Shown in pieces: positions 1-6,109 of a stretch of 60,857 bases of DNA. Positions within the stretch are counted from its first letter, which is position 1, and each line of letters starts with the position of its first letter. Location: the NCBI GenBank assembly GCA_910587595.1, contig CAJULQ010000008.1, forward strand, positions 1 to 60,857. Reading direction: 5' to 3'. Made by a program: the position numbers and the translations under genes. The notes beneath the pieces were generated by a model that was not told the origin of the DNA, did not search any database, and saw only the letters and a program-made list of their open reading frames with translations. This DNA comes from an uncultured Christensenellaceae bacterium. GTDB taxonomy: Bacteria; Bacillota; Clostridia; Christensenellales; Pumilibacteraceae.

Positions 1-36
1 TATACGCAATCTTCGCATGTGGCAATAGGGTGATCT

Positions 37-510
37 TTACTCTTCGGTATCATCGACGGCAACCTTTTCTTCGCCGTAATATCGCGAAAGTTTTACACCC
101 CACGCAGCCGAACAATAAAACGAGAGTACGCTGTATTGTTCTTCATCGGAAATGCGGAACTCCATTTCGCCGGCGAAAAACGGATTTTCCATAAAGCAAC
201 CGATTACGGTAACGTCTTGCTTTCGTGCTTTACTGTAATATGTTACCGGGGTCAAATACCCGCCGATTTCAAACGAACTTTGTGTTTGCAATAATCGCCG
301 CGCTTTGTAATCGAAAATGCCTTTGTCCGACTTCCACTTCGGCGTCAGTTCCACATCGAAATCTTCGCCGTCAAACGGGTTTTTAAGATCTGCTGCTATG
401 TATTCGATTTTTGTTTTATCTCGCCGCTTATACGATTTAAGCGTCACCGTCGCCGTGATCGGCAACTTGGGTTGGCCGTTTTGAACGTTGTTTTGTGCTT
501 GTTTTGTCAT
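37..510 (-). CDS. Hypothetical accessory protein of the mobile element (157 aa)
   Basis: I do not recognise a family. The protein is soluble-looking, rich in charged and aromatic residues, with no signal peptide or membrane segment and an acidic tail (DDTEE). A good ribosome binding site (AAGGAG, 7 bases before the ATG) supports the start at 510. It is the last complete gene of a leftward run of four small genes (1471 down to 37) that appear to be read from the promoter at 1513-1541. Its first 74 bases overlap the 3' end of the preceding gene in another frame. Small genes of this kind are common in integrative elements; any role in plasmid or phage-like replication would be a guess. Confidence 0.7.
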   Translation of the reverse strand: MTKQAQNNVQNGQPKLPITATVTLKSYKRRDKTKIEYIAADLKNPFDGEDFDVELTPKWKSDKGIFDYKARRLLQTQSSFEIGGYLTPVTYYSKARKQDVTVIGCFMENPFFAGEMEFRISDEEQYSVLSFYCSAAWGVKLSRYYGEEKVAVDDTEE

Positions 511-817
511 TTTTTTCTCCTTTCACCCTCTCCGGGGATTTAATGTATTTGCTATCCGCTTTTGCGGTGGTAGCCGTTGTTTGTGTGTCCCGCCGCTCGA
601 GCTCTTGCGCAAACGTGCGGTTTAGTTGTTTGAGGATCTCTATGTAGTGCAGCGCTTCCGTGTTTAAGATTTGCCCGCAGTATCCGCCTTTAACGTCTAC
701 GAGCGGGCACCCGTCGCATTGTTCTTGTTGCGTACAATGCCGCAACGCCTCTTCGATGTCCGACGGTTTGTGTTTCAATGCCGATAATGTTAGCTTTTCC
801 GTGTCTGTGGGTGTCAT
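437..817 (-). CDS. Hypothetical small cysteine-containing protein (126 aa)
   Basis: The start at 817 (MTPTDTEKL) is chosen over one ten codons upstream because AAGGCGGTG precedes it and because its ATG overlaps the TGA of the upstream gene as ATGA, a translational-coupling arrangement. The N-terminal half carries C-x4-C-x2-C and a further Cys (CTQQEQCDGCP, then GGYCGQIL), a pattern that could bind metal, followed by a helical stretch. The last 40 residues are Lys/Arg/Thr rich and low in complexity; part of that tail is encoded in the 74-base overlap with the next gene. Function unknown. It belongs to the mobile-element operon. Confidence 0.6.
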   Translation of the reverse strand: MTPTDTEKLTLSALKHKPSDIEEALRHCTQQEQCDGCPLVDVKGGYCGQILNTEALHYIEILKQLNRTFAQELERRDTQTTATTAKADSKYIKSPERVKGEKNDKTSTKQRSKRPTQVADHGDGDA

Positions 818-1149
818 GATTGCACCGCCTTGATAACATGCGTACACAAAGCGCCGATTTGGTTGGCGGTCAAATCTATGCCCGCACCCTCGGTGTCGGC
901 AGCATAAAATACCACATTGCCCACAAGCGGCTCGGTGCCGATATAGCAGTTGAGCGGTAAACCAATGAGCTTTCCCGTATCATGATAATATACCCACACA
1001 TTGTGCAGTTCCCGTAAAGGTACAAACGACGTTACCCAACTTGCCGAGAAACACCCGCCGCACATCTCGCGCAATACGGTGTAGTTGTCCTCGATCTCCC
1101 GCACTTCTGCCGGCTTGCCCACTTGTTTATACAAAACCTTTATTTTCAT
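814..1149 (-). CDS. DUF3846-like protein (111 aa)
   Basis: The start at 1149 (MKIKVLYKQVGKPAEVREI) is set by GGAGGCAAC eight bases upstream; the longer frame to 1191 adds 14 residues that include this binding site. The opening 'MKIKVL..VGKPAEVREIEDNY..LRE..GG' and the later 'NAxGKxxxLPxN..I....GNVVFYAAD'-type layout resemble DUF3846, a small domain widespread in phages, plasmids and integrative elements of Firmicutes and often fused to antirestriction proteins. Here it stands alone. Its stop overlaps the next gene's start by four bases. The family assignment is from memory of the pattern; the function of DUF3846 is not established. Confidence 0.6.
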   Translation of the reverse strand: MKIKVLYKQVGKPAEVREIEDNYTVLREMCGGCFSASWVTSFVPLRELHNVWVYYHDTGKLIGLPLNCYIGTEPLVGNVVFYAADTEGAGIDLTANQIGALCTHVIKAVQS

Positions 1150-1204
1150 TTTGTTGCCTCCATAAAATTTGCCTATGTCTATTGGGATCATTTTTTTGCA
1201 CCCC

Positions 1205-1471
1205 TTAATCGTCTATATCCACGAATGTATCCGACCAAGAATCATACCGTTTCCGTCGCTCTGGTCGATCACACCCGTAGGCATCGCAATATGCCGGACT
1301 CATATACACCAAAGCGCCGCAAACTTGACATACACCGCTACTATCCGCCTCTACACTGCAACTATGTGCGTCCGGCTCATCATACGGACACCCTCTACAA
1401 TCATCAACAATGAAACGCTCTAAGGTTTGCATTATTTCTGTTTGTCGCTCTTCCGTCATTTCCTCTTTCAT
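1205..1471 (-). CDS. Small cysteine-rich hypothetical protein (88 aa)
   Basis: This is the first gene of the leftward operon, with GGAGGCAAAA directly before ATG 1471. It contains seven cysteines, including C-x2-C in CRGCPYDEP, C-x2-C in CQVCGALVY, and two more in YCDAYGC, so a zinc-ribbon-like fold is plausible, perhaps a small DNA- or protein-binding accessory factor. The C-terminus is acidic. No family recognised. It lies 20 bases from the nearest operator of the divergent repressor, so it is probably the most directly repressed gene of the element. Confidence 0.6.
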   Translation of the reverse strand: MKEEMTEERQTEIMQTLERFIVDDCRGCPYDEPDAHSCSVEADSSGVCQVCGALVYMSPAYCDAYGCDRPERRKRYDSWSDTFVDIDD

Positions 1472-1491
1472 TTTTGCCTCCGAAAATTTTG

Positions 1492-1555
1492 CTACCCGAT
1501 TTGGGTAGTTTTATTATACTACCCATTTTGGGTGCCGTCAACTCATTTTGAGTAG
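1492..1555. promoter_or_regulatory. Three 17-bp operators for the divergent XRE repressor
   Basis: Three related inverted repeats of 17 bp lie between the divergent genes: CTACCCGATTTGGGTAG (1492-1508), CTACCCATTTTGGGTGC (1519-1535) and CAACTCATTTTGAGTAG (1539-1555). They share the form CTACYC-N5-GRGTAG. The middle site fills most of the spacer of the leftward promoter, and the right-hand site lies just upstream of the rightward -10. Three graded operators in a divergent control region is the classic lambdoid switch layout; the encoded XRE protein at 1574 is the obvious ligand (inference). Confidence 0.75.
1513..1541 (-). promoter_or_regulatory. Leftward promoter of the accessory operon
   Basis: Read on the minus strand: TTGACG (1541-1536), 17-base spacer, TATAAT (1518-1513). 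It drives the genes from 1471 leftward. Operator 2 occupies the spacer, so repressor binding would exclude RNA polymerase. Confidence 0.75.
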
Positions 1556-1558
1556 ATG

Positions 1559-1567
1559 TGCTATAAT
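1559..1567 (+). promoter_or_regulatory. Extended -10 promoter of the repressor gene
   Basis: TGC TATAAT (1559-1567) is an extended -10 without a good -35. The expected start of transcription falls at or within a base or two of ATG 1574, so the repressor mRNA would be leaderless or nearly so. Confidence 0.6.
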
Positions 1568-1573
1568 TTGCAT

Positions 1574-1846
1574 ATGAAGTTTAATGAACAACTTAAAGAA
1601 ATACGAAAAAATCGGGGATATAAGCAAAAAGATATTTATACCATGCTAAAAGTGTCGCCTAACTGTTACGCGTCATGGGAACAGGGAAGAACCGAACCGG
1701 ACATTGAAAGTATAAAAAAGCTATGTGTAATTTTAGAAATATCAGCAGATGAGTTATTGGGGTTAGAATATCCGGACGGCACAAAAGTTTATGCAAAGAA
1801 TTACATACACAATGTTAATAATCATGGCAACATGACGATAGAGTGA
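1574..1846 (+). CDS. XRE-family (Cro/C1-type) transcriptional repressor (90 aa)
   Basis: A single helix-turn-helix domain fills residues 1-65: FNEQLKEIRKNRGYKQKDIY, then the recognition-helix region VSPNCYASWEQGRTEPD and the usual tail helix LCVILEISADELLG. The remaining residues (YIHNVNNHGNMTIE) do not form a known multimerisation domain. ATG 1574 is used because the ATG six codons upstream would start before the predicted -10 box. It is transcribed away from the accessory operon, with three operators between them, and probably represses that operon and itself. It is followed after four bases by a membrane protein gene. Confidence 0.85.
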   Translation: MKFNEQLKEIRKNRGYKQKDIYTMLKVSPNCYASWEQGRTEPDIESIKKLCVILEISADELLGLEYPDGTKVYAKNYIHNVNNHGNMTIE

Positions 1847-1850
1847 AGAT

Positions 1851-2306
1851 ATGAGTGAAACGTCAGAAGAAAAGAAAGAGCCACAAAAAGAAGACCAAAA
1901 ACATTACGGTTGCATAGTAGCTGTAATTTTTACGATAGTCGCAGCTGTAACGATTTTTGCAATTGTACGATTGGTAGATAGAGAATCGGGAAATAGCGAT
2001 AGAACTTTAACAAGCCGACCGGCCACTTATTCCGATATTAAAGTAACAATGAGCGGTGATTTTTCTTTGAGTGCAATTTACTACATAAAACCTTATGTAG
2101 ATATTTCTAATTTGCAGATAACAATGAAATTTTATAAATCTAATGATGAACTTATTGTTTCCAAAGTAAAAACTATTGGTAATGTAAGTGAAGGGCAAGA
2201 ATATTCTATTAAATTTGGAATAACTGATTTTACTTTTTCGCAATTAATGGATATGACAAAATGGAACTATGAAGTGACCGGAGGTACGGTATCCTATTTT
2301 TCGTAA
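1851..2306 (+). CDS. Single-pass membrane protein of unknown function (151 aa)
   Basis: Residues 1-18 are strongly charged (EEKKEPQKEDQKHY), followed by one transmembrane helix (about residues 20-41, CIVAVIFTIVAAVTIFAIVR) and a roughly 110-residue extracytoplasmic domain that looks beta-rich. The N-in topology is inferred from the charge pattern. There is no lipobox. It follows the repressor gene by four bases and is probably co-transcribed with it, so it could be a lysogeny-type product such as an exclusion or maintenance protein; that is speculation. It is AT-richer than the leftward operon. Confidence 0.65.
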   Translation: MSETSEEKKEPQKEDQKHYGCIVAVIFTIVAAVTIFAIVRLVDRESGNSDRTLTSRPATYSDIKVTMSGDFSLSAIYYIKPYVDISNLQITMKFYKSNDELIVSKVKTIGNVSEGQEYSIKFGITDFTFSQLMDMTKWNYEVTGGTVSYFS

Positions 2307-2348
2307 ATACCACGCCGCCCCGGATAAAATCAAAAAAGCCATAAACGA

Positions 2349-2380
2349 GTTGCTGTCATAATCTGATAGCAACTTTTTTG
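2349..2380 (+). terminator. Rho-independent terminator
   Basis: GTTGCTGTCA and TGATAGCAAC (one G-T pair, five-base loop) form a 10-bp stem followed by TTTTTTG. It ends the repressor/membrane-protein transcript. Confidence 0.8.
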
Positions 2381-2390
2381 TTTTAACCCC

Positions 2391-2419
2391 TTGACAATAT
2401 GTGATATATCGCATATACT
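2391..2419 (+). promoter_or_regulatory. Promoter and palindromic operator of the higBA-type operon
   Basis: TTGACA (2391-2396), 17 bases, TATACT (2414-2419) is a near-consensus promoter. The spacer and half of the -10 are filled by a 20-bp palindrome, ATATGTGATATATCGCATAT (2397-2416), with one mismatched pair. This is the expected position for autorepression by the antitoxin. Confidence 0.8.
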
Positions 2420-2464
2420 ATAAGTAACTTAACAACCGCAAACATAAACAAAGGACAAGGGTAT

Positions 2465-2815
2465 ATGGAATTTACAGTTGCATTTTACGAGAAAGCGGAC
2501 GGAACACGCCCCGCGGCAGAATTTCTGAGTAGCTTAGAACCGAAAATGCGCGCAAAAATGCTACGTACGATACAAATGCTGCAAAACCTTGGTTTTGATT
2601 TGCGCGAACCCTATTCAAAACCATTGGGCGACGGAATATTCGAATTGCGCGCACAAGTCGGGAACAACATTTCTCGCGTTTTATATTTCTTTATTGTGGG
2701 GCAACGAGTGATACTGACGAATGGTTTCATAAAGAAAACGCAGAAGACCCCCGAAAAAGAAATAGAGTTAGCCAAAAAGTACCGTAGCGATTATTTGAAC
2801 AATGAGGAGGAATAA
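2465..2815 (+). CDS. higB: HigB/RelE-type toxin, phage Gp49-like family (116 aa)
   Basis: The layout fits the Gp49-like/HigB branch of RelE mRNA interferases: an opening 'MEFTVAFYEKADGTRPAAEF', a helical pair (EPKMRAKMLRTIQMLQNLG), then the beta-strand core with 'KPLGDGIFELRAQVGNNISR' and 'ILTNGFIKKTQKTPEKEIE'. Members cleave ribosome-bound mRNA. The Arg and Lys residues of the strands (ELRAQ, RVLYF, FIKKTQKTP) are those usually conserved. The antitoxin gene starts five bases after the stop, with GAGGAGG in the toxin's last codons as its binding site. Toxin-first order is typical of higBA. It probably stabilises the mobile element. Confidence 0.88.
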   Translation: MEFTVAFYEKADGTRPAAEFLSSLEPKMRAKMLRTIQMLQNLGFDLREPYSKPLGDGIFELRAQVGNNISRVLYFFIVGQRVILTNGFIKKTQKTPEKEIELAKKYRSDYLNNEEE

Positions 2816-2819
2816 AACA

Positions 2820-3110
2820 ATGGATAAATTCAACACGTTGCTTAAATTTGACGATTTTATGAACGAGCAACTCGAAGATACCGCAGTAAAAACCGAATAC
2901 GACGCACTCGAACCCGAATTTACAATCATTGAGGCTCTCATGCGCGCACGTATCGAAACGGGGTTGACGCAAAAGCAGCTTTCCGAACGCACGGGAATCT
3001 CCCAAGCGGATATCAGCCGTATCGAGCGCGGCACCGCCAACCCCTCGTTGCATACCTTACAACGTTTGGCTGCCGGCATGGGACGTCATATACAAATCGA
3101 TTTTGTGTAA
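2820..3110 (+). CDS. higA: HigA-type antitoxin with XRE domain (96 aa)
   Basis: The start at 2820 (MDKFNTLLKFDDF) follows GAGGAGGAA at a normal distance; the longer frame from 2802 runs through the binding site. Residues 1-40 are an acidic helical segment that would wrap the toxin. Residues 41-96 are an XRE helix-turn-helix (RIETGLTQKQLSERTGISQA, then DISRIERGTANPSLHTLQRL). It neutralises the toxin and with it binds the palindrome at 2397-2416. It is the last gene before the attachment site at 3139. Confidence 0.88.
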   Translation: MDKFNTLLKFDDFMNEQLEDTAVKTEYDALEPEFTIIEALMRARIETGLTQKQLSERTGISQADISRIERGTANPSLHTLQRLAAGMGRHIQIDFV

Positions 3111-3138
3111 TAAAAAAGGCCCCGAAAACAGTGCATGA

Positions 3139-3185
3139 TTTTCGGGACCAAGAGGTCGTGGGTTCAAGTCCCGTCACCTCGACCA
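3139..3185 (+). other. tRNA-Pro 3'-half fragment, predicted attachment site (attR)
   Basis: Bases 3139-3185 read as the anticodon loop (T-T-CGG-G-A), the 3' anticodon strand, variable region, T-arm (GGGTTCAAGTCCC) and acceptor strand ending CACCTCGACCA of a tRNA-Pro(CGG). The 5' half of a tRNA is absent: the bases upstream do not pair with the 3' anticodon or acceptor strands. Tyrosine integrases commonly cross over in such 3' halves, leaving an intact tRNA at one end of the element and a displaced 3' fragment at the other. The fragment's 3' end points right, so the element lies to the left and an intact tRNA-Pro gene should sit at its far end, outside the window. The bases before it also form an 8-bp hairpin (3121-3146). 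Confidence 0.75.
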
Positions 3186-3190
3186 ACGAA

Positions 3191-3230
3191 AAATGTCGCA
3201 TTTTGTCGAAAGATAAGATGCGATATTTTT
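3191..3230 (+). terminator. Terminator of the original tRNA-Pro gene
   Basis: Arms at 3191-3201 and 3218-3228 (core TCGCAT/ATGCGA, one G-T pair) with a 16-base loop and a TTTTT run. It begins six bases after the tRNA CCA end, as expected for a tRNA terminator, which supports reading 3139-3185 as the native chromosomal 3' end. Confidence 0.6.
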
Positions 3231-3383
3231 ATGTTTTAAGAGAAAATATAAATAATTTTTGAATAAAACGACTTTAGACTGTCTAATTTTTAGCGGTTTT
3301 AATTTTTTGTATAATGTACGAGATGAAAAAACCTAAAATAAATAATGTTTTAAAATTTAAACATAAAAATATGTAAGTTTTTA
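3231..3383. other. AT-rich intergenic stretch, nothing recognised
   Basis: Between the tRNA terminator and the KilA-N promoter the sequence is extremely AT-rich and shows no gene, RNA or clear repeat. It marks the beginning of the low-GC foreign block. Confidence 0.5.
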
Positions 3384-3412
3384 TTGATGTTTATATATTT
3401 ATCTGCTATAAT
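3384..3412 (+). promoter_or_regulatory. Promoter of the KilA-N gene
   Basis: TTGATG (3384-3389), 17-base spacer, TATAAT (3407-3412). The predicted 5' leader is only about nine bases and includes GGTGAT as a weak binding site. Confidence 0.65.
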
Positions 3413-3427
3413 CGAAATGGTGATATT

Positions 3428-4012
3428 ATGAATGTAGAAAAGTACAAATCAGCTATCGAAGAATATGTTAATAGTTATAAAAAAACGTGGACAAAACTCC
3501 ACCAACAAGGAGTGATTACCGAAGATATTTTAAATTATAAACTTAAAAATTTAGAAATAGAGATAGAGAATTTTTTAGAATATAATGAACCTTATGGTCA
3601 ATTGCTATTAGATATTAATCATATTAAAGCTAAAGATTCGAAATTGTATTCATTAACTGACATAGCAAAACAGAAGAACTTGGATAATCCGAGTTATGTA
3701 ATTCAAAGTTGGCTTAGAGATAGAAAAACGTTAGAAGTATTGATACTTTGGGAAAGGGAACATAATCAAAATTATTTTAATTTTGAAAAAGCGTCTAACC
3801 TTATAGAAAAAACAAAAGAGCCATCTTTTACATTGACTGCAAAAACATGGATTTCAGAAACTAAAGCAATTAGTATTATTTCAAAACAAGGGAAAGGTGG
3901 AGGGACTTTCGCTCACTACGAGATTGCTATAGATTTTATAGCTTGGTTATTTCCTGAAAAAAGATATGAATTGTCTAAGATGATTATAGACAGAATTTTG
4001 CAGTTAGAATAG
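3428..4012 (+). CDS. KilA-N domain protein (194 aa)
   Basis: Residues 1-70 are a charged, probably coiled-coil helical region. Residues about 75-194 are a KilA-N domain: 'LYSLTDIAKQKNLDNPSYVI' and 'WLRDRKTLEVLILWEREHN', then 'TLTAKTWISETKAISI' and the signature 'GKGGGTFAHYEIAIDFIAWL'. KilA-N is a DNA-binding domain of phages and large DNA viruses. The protein stops soon after the domain (MIIDRILQLE), whereas many members continue for another 50 to 100 residues, so it may be a short form or C-terminally trimmed. It stands 135 bases upstream of the OLD nuclease in the same direction and has the same AT-rich base use. A regulatory or sensing role for the defence genes is possible but unproven. 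Confidence 0.85.
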   Translation: MNVEKYKSAIEEYVNSYKKTWTKLHQQGVITEDILNYKLKNLEIEIENFLEYNEPYGQLLLDINHIKAKDSKLYSLTDIAKQKNLDNPSYVIQSWLRDRKTLEVLILWEREHNQNYFNFEKASNLIEKTKEPSFTLTAKTWISETKAISIISKQGKGGGTFAHYEIAIDFIAWLFPEKRYELSKMIIDRILQLE

Positions 4013-4147
4013 TAAAAAATAGCAAGCTTGAAAAATATTTTACTTTAAATAATTATTTAACTAAGTTAATTAAAAAATACTGGAGACTATTTAACGTATA
4101 TTAAAGATATTATAATACGCAATTTTAGAATTCTTTCCGAATCCAAA

Positions 4148-6109
4148 ATGGAATTTGGCAATAAGCTTTGTCTCATGCTTGGAAGGAATAATACGGGTAA
4201 AACTTCATTTTTGGTGTTATTTGAAAAGTTTTTGTGTGAATCAAGCTTTGATTTTAATGATTTTTCAGTAAAACTAAGGGATAAAATTCTAAAAATTGAT
4301 TCGAATACCGATGAGTCCGAATTGGCCATTCAGTTAATATTAAGTATCCAATATGAAGATAATGATGACTTGTGTAACATCTCTGAATTTATAATAGATT
4401 TGGATCCGTCTCGAAAGGATGTCCAATTACTTTTTGAATGCGCGATTAAAAAAGATCAACTCTTGGAAGATCTTAAAAAAGCAGGTAAAATAACAAAGGA
4501 AAAATTTATCAAAAAATATTTTTCTAATTATCTTGAGAAACGTGTATATACTTTTGATGACCTTTCTGATACGAGGAAAGAGAATCGGCAGCGCTTAATA
4601 AAAAAGAGCCTTAAAGATGTAAATAAGCTGATTGACTTCGAAATAATTCATGCAAAAAGGAGTGCCTCTAGTTCTGAAGAAAAACATGGCATGAAAGTTC
4701 TTTCTGGGCTTACTACATCTTTCTTTAATGCGCAGAATATCAATGCTCCGGACAAGTTTGAACTAATCAATAAATTAATGGAGTCAATGGATGCTGATTT
4801 GGATGAGAATTATGATGCATTTTTTGCTTCATTTCTCAAAACAGCAAAGGACTTTCTGGGGATGGGAGATCTTAAAGTAAGATCCAATCTAAAGGCAAGT
4901 GAAATTATTTCAGATGCTTCTGAGGTGGTTTACGGGGATGATGCTACACAACTACCTGAGTATTTAAACGGCTTGGGACATATGAATATTCTTTACTTGC
5001 TGTTAAATATAGAAATCAAGAAAAACAAATTTCTTGCAAATAAAAAAGACATAAAATTACTTTTTATTGAGGAACCTGAGGCGCACACGCATCCGCAGCT
5101 ACAATATATTTTTGCCAGAAAAATTTGTGAAATTCTTAGTGATATTTCCGGAATGCAAACAATTATTACCACGCACTCTCCGCATATTGTAGCGAGCCAT
5201 CCTTTTAAAAACTTCAGATATATGTCTACAGTAAAGGATGCAGATGGTTTCAATAACATAGAGATAAAAAATTTTCATAATGATTTAAGTAAAAAATATG
5301 CTACGGAATCAGATGAATTTCAATTTTTGCAGCAATACCTCTCTATTGAATCTTCGGAGCTATTTTTTGCAGATAAGGCCATATTCATTGAAGGAATATC
5401 CGAAAGCATTCTTTTGCAACATTTTATTTTCCAATATGATAAAGAACAACTAGATGCGGAAAAAGCCGCTATAGCCAAAAATCCTTCATTTAAACCAACC
5501 TATGTTCCGCTCCAAGCGCAAAATGTGACTGTTGTTCAGGCGGGAGCGAATGCAAAAGCATTTCGGCATTTCCTTGATTTTTTGAAAATACCAACGTTGA
5601 TAATTACCGATATTGATACAGCGGAGCTAAAAACTACTCCTAATGGGCCTCGATATTCAGCATGCGCAGTAAGTGATCCTCAGACATGCAAAACAAGTAA
5701 CACGACAATAATGTATTATTTAGATGCACCTGAATATAAAGTTGGCGATGCAAGATATAATAATTGGTTTAAAAGTTTATTGAATCATAAAGCTAATTGT
5801 GTGAGTTCTTATGCTTATATTGCATACCAAGGGCAAGAGAATTCATACCATGCAAGAAGCTTTGAAGATGCATTTATAAATGTAAACTTAGCACAAATAA
5901 AAGCTAATCTTGATTTAATATATGGATTAAAGAATAAAGATGAATTTAATACATGTTCTGATATGTATCAACTGACGACGGATGTTATTGATGAAAAGTC
6001 TGATTTTGCATCTGCTCTTTTATTTCTAACTTATGCGCAAGGCTTAAATTGGAAAACGCCAGCATATATCTTGGAGGGACTCGAATGGCTACAGAAACAA
6101 ACTCATTAG
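4148..6109 (+). CDS. OLD-family ATP-dependent nuclease, GajA-like (653 aa from the first ATG)
   Basis: The ABC-type ATPase has Walker A GRNNTGKTS (residues 12-20), the signature region LNGLGHMN (about 274), Walker B LLFIEEPEAH (about 306) and the H-loop TTHSPHIV (about 341). A C-terminal Toprim nuclease domain follows, with the Glu motif AIFIEGISE (about 412) and the D-x-D motif TDIDTAE (about 488). This domain order is that of OLD nucleases and of GajA of the Gabija anti-phage system, in which GajA nicks DNA when nucleotides are depleted. The conserved first strand (IIIRNFRIL) is encoded upstream of ATG 4148 in the same open frame, without any ATG, GTG or TTG. The best-spaced codon after GGAG (4082-4085) is ACG at 4094. 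So the true N-terminus is either non-canonically started or lost. The helicase gene overlaps its 3' end by 25 bases. Confidence 0.85.
   Translation: MEFGNKLCLMLGRNNTGKTSFLVLFEKFLCESSFDFNDFSVKLRDKILKIDSNTDESELAIQLILSIQYEDNDDLCNISEFIIDLDPSRKDVQLLFECAIKKDQLLEDLKKAGKITKEKFIKKYFSNYLEKRVYTFDDLSDTRKENRQRLIKKSLKDVNKLIDFEIIHAKRSASSSEEKHGMKVLSGLTTSFFNAQNINAPDKFELINKLMESMDADLDENYDAFFASFLKTAKDFLGMGDLKVRSNLKASEIISDASEVVYGDDATQLPEYLNGLGHMNILYLLLNIEIKKNKFLANKKDIKLLFIEEPEAHTHPQLQYIFARKICEILSDISGMQTIITTHSPHIVASHPFKNFRYMSTVKDADGFNNIEIKNFHNDLSKKYATESDEFQFLQQYLSIESSELFFADKAIFIEGISESILLQHFIFQYDKEQLDAEKAAIAKNPSFKPTYVPLQAQNVTVVQAGANAKAFRHFLDFLKIPTLIITDIDTAELKTTPNGPRYSACAVSDPQTCKTSNTTIMYYLDAPEYKVGDARYNNWFKSLLNHKANCVSSYAYIAYQGQENSYHARSFEDAFINVNLAQIKANLDLIYGLKNKDEFNTCSDMYQLTTDVIDEKSDFASALLFLTYAQGLNWKTPAYILEGLEWLQKQTH

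Noticed and set aside
1123..1423. Two rightward open frames over the start of the accessory operon
   Set aside because: They overlap the Cys-rich gene and the DUF3846-like gene, which have proper ribosome binding sites and a promoter; the rightward frames have neither.
3118..3146. Terminator of the toxin-antitoxin operon
   Set aside because: CCCGAAAA/TTTTCGGG forms an 8-bp hairpin, but no T-run follows and its right arm belongs to the tRNA fragment. It is more likely part of the attachment site, though some termination cannot be excluded.
3121..3185. A complete tRNA gene at the attachment site
   Set aside because: Only the 3' half is tRNA-like. Upstream bases do not provide the D-arm, the 5' acceptor strand or the 5' anticodon strand, so this is a fragment.
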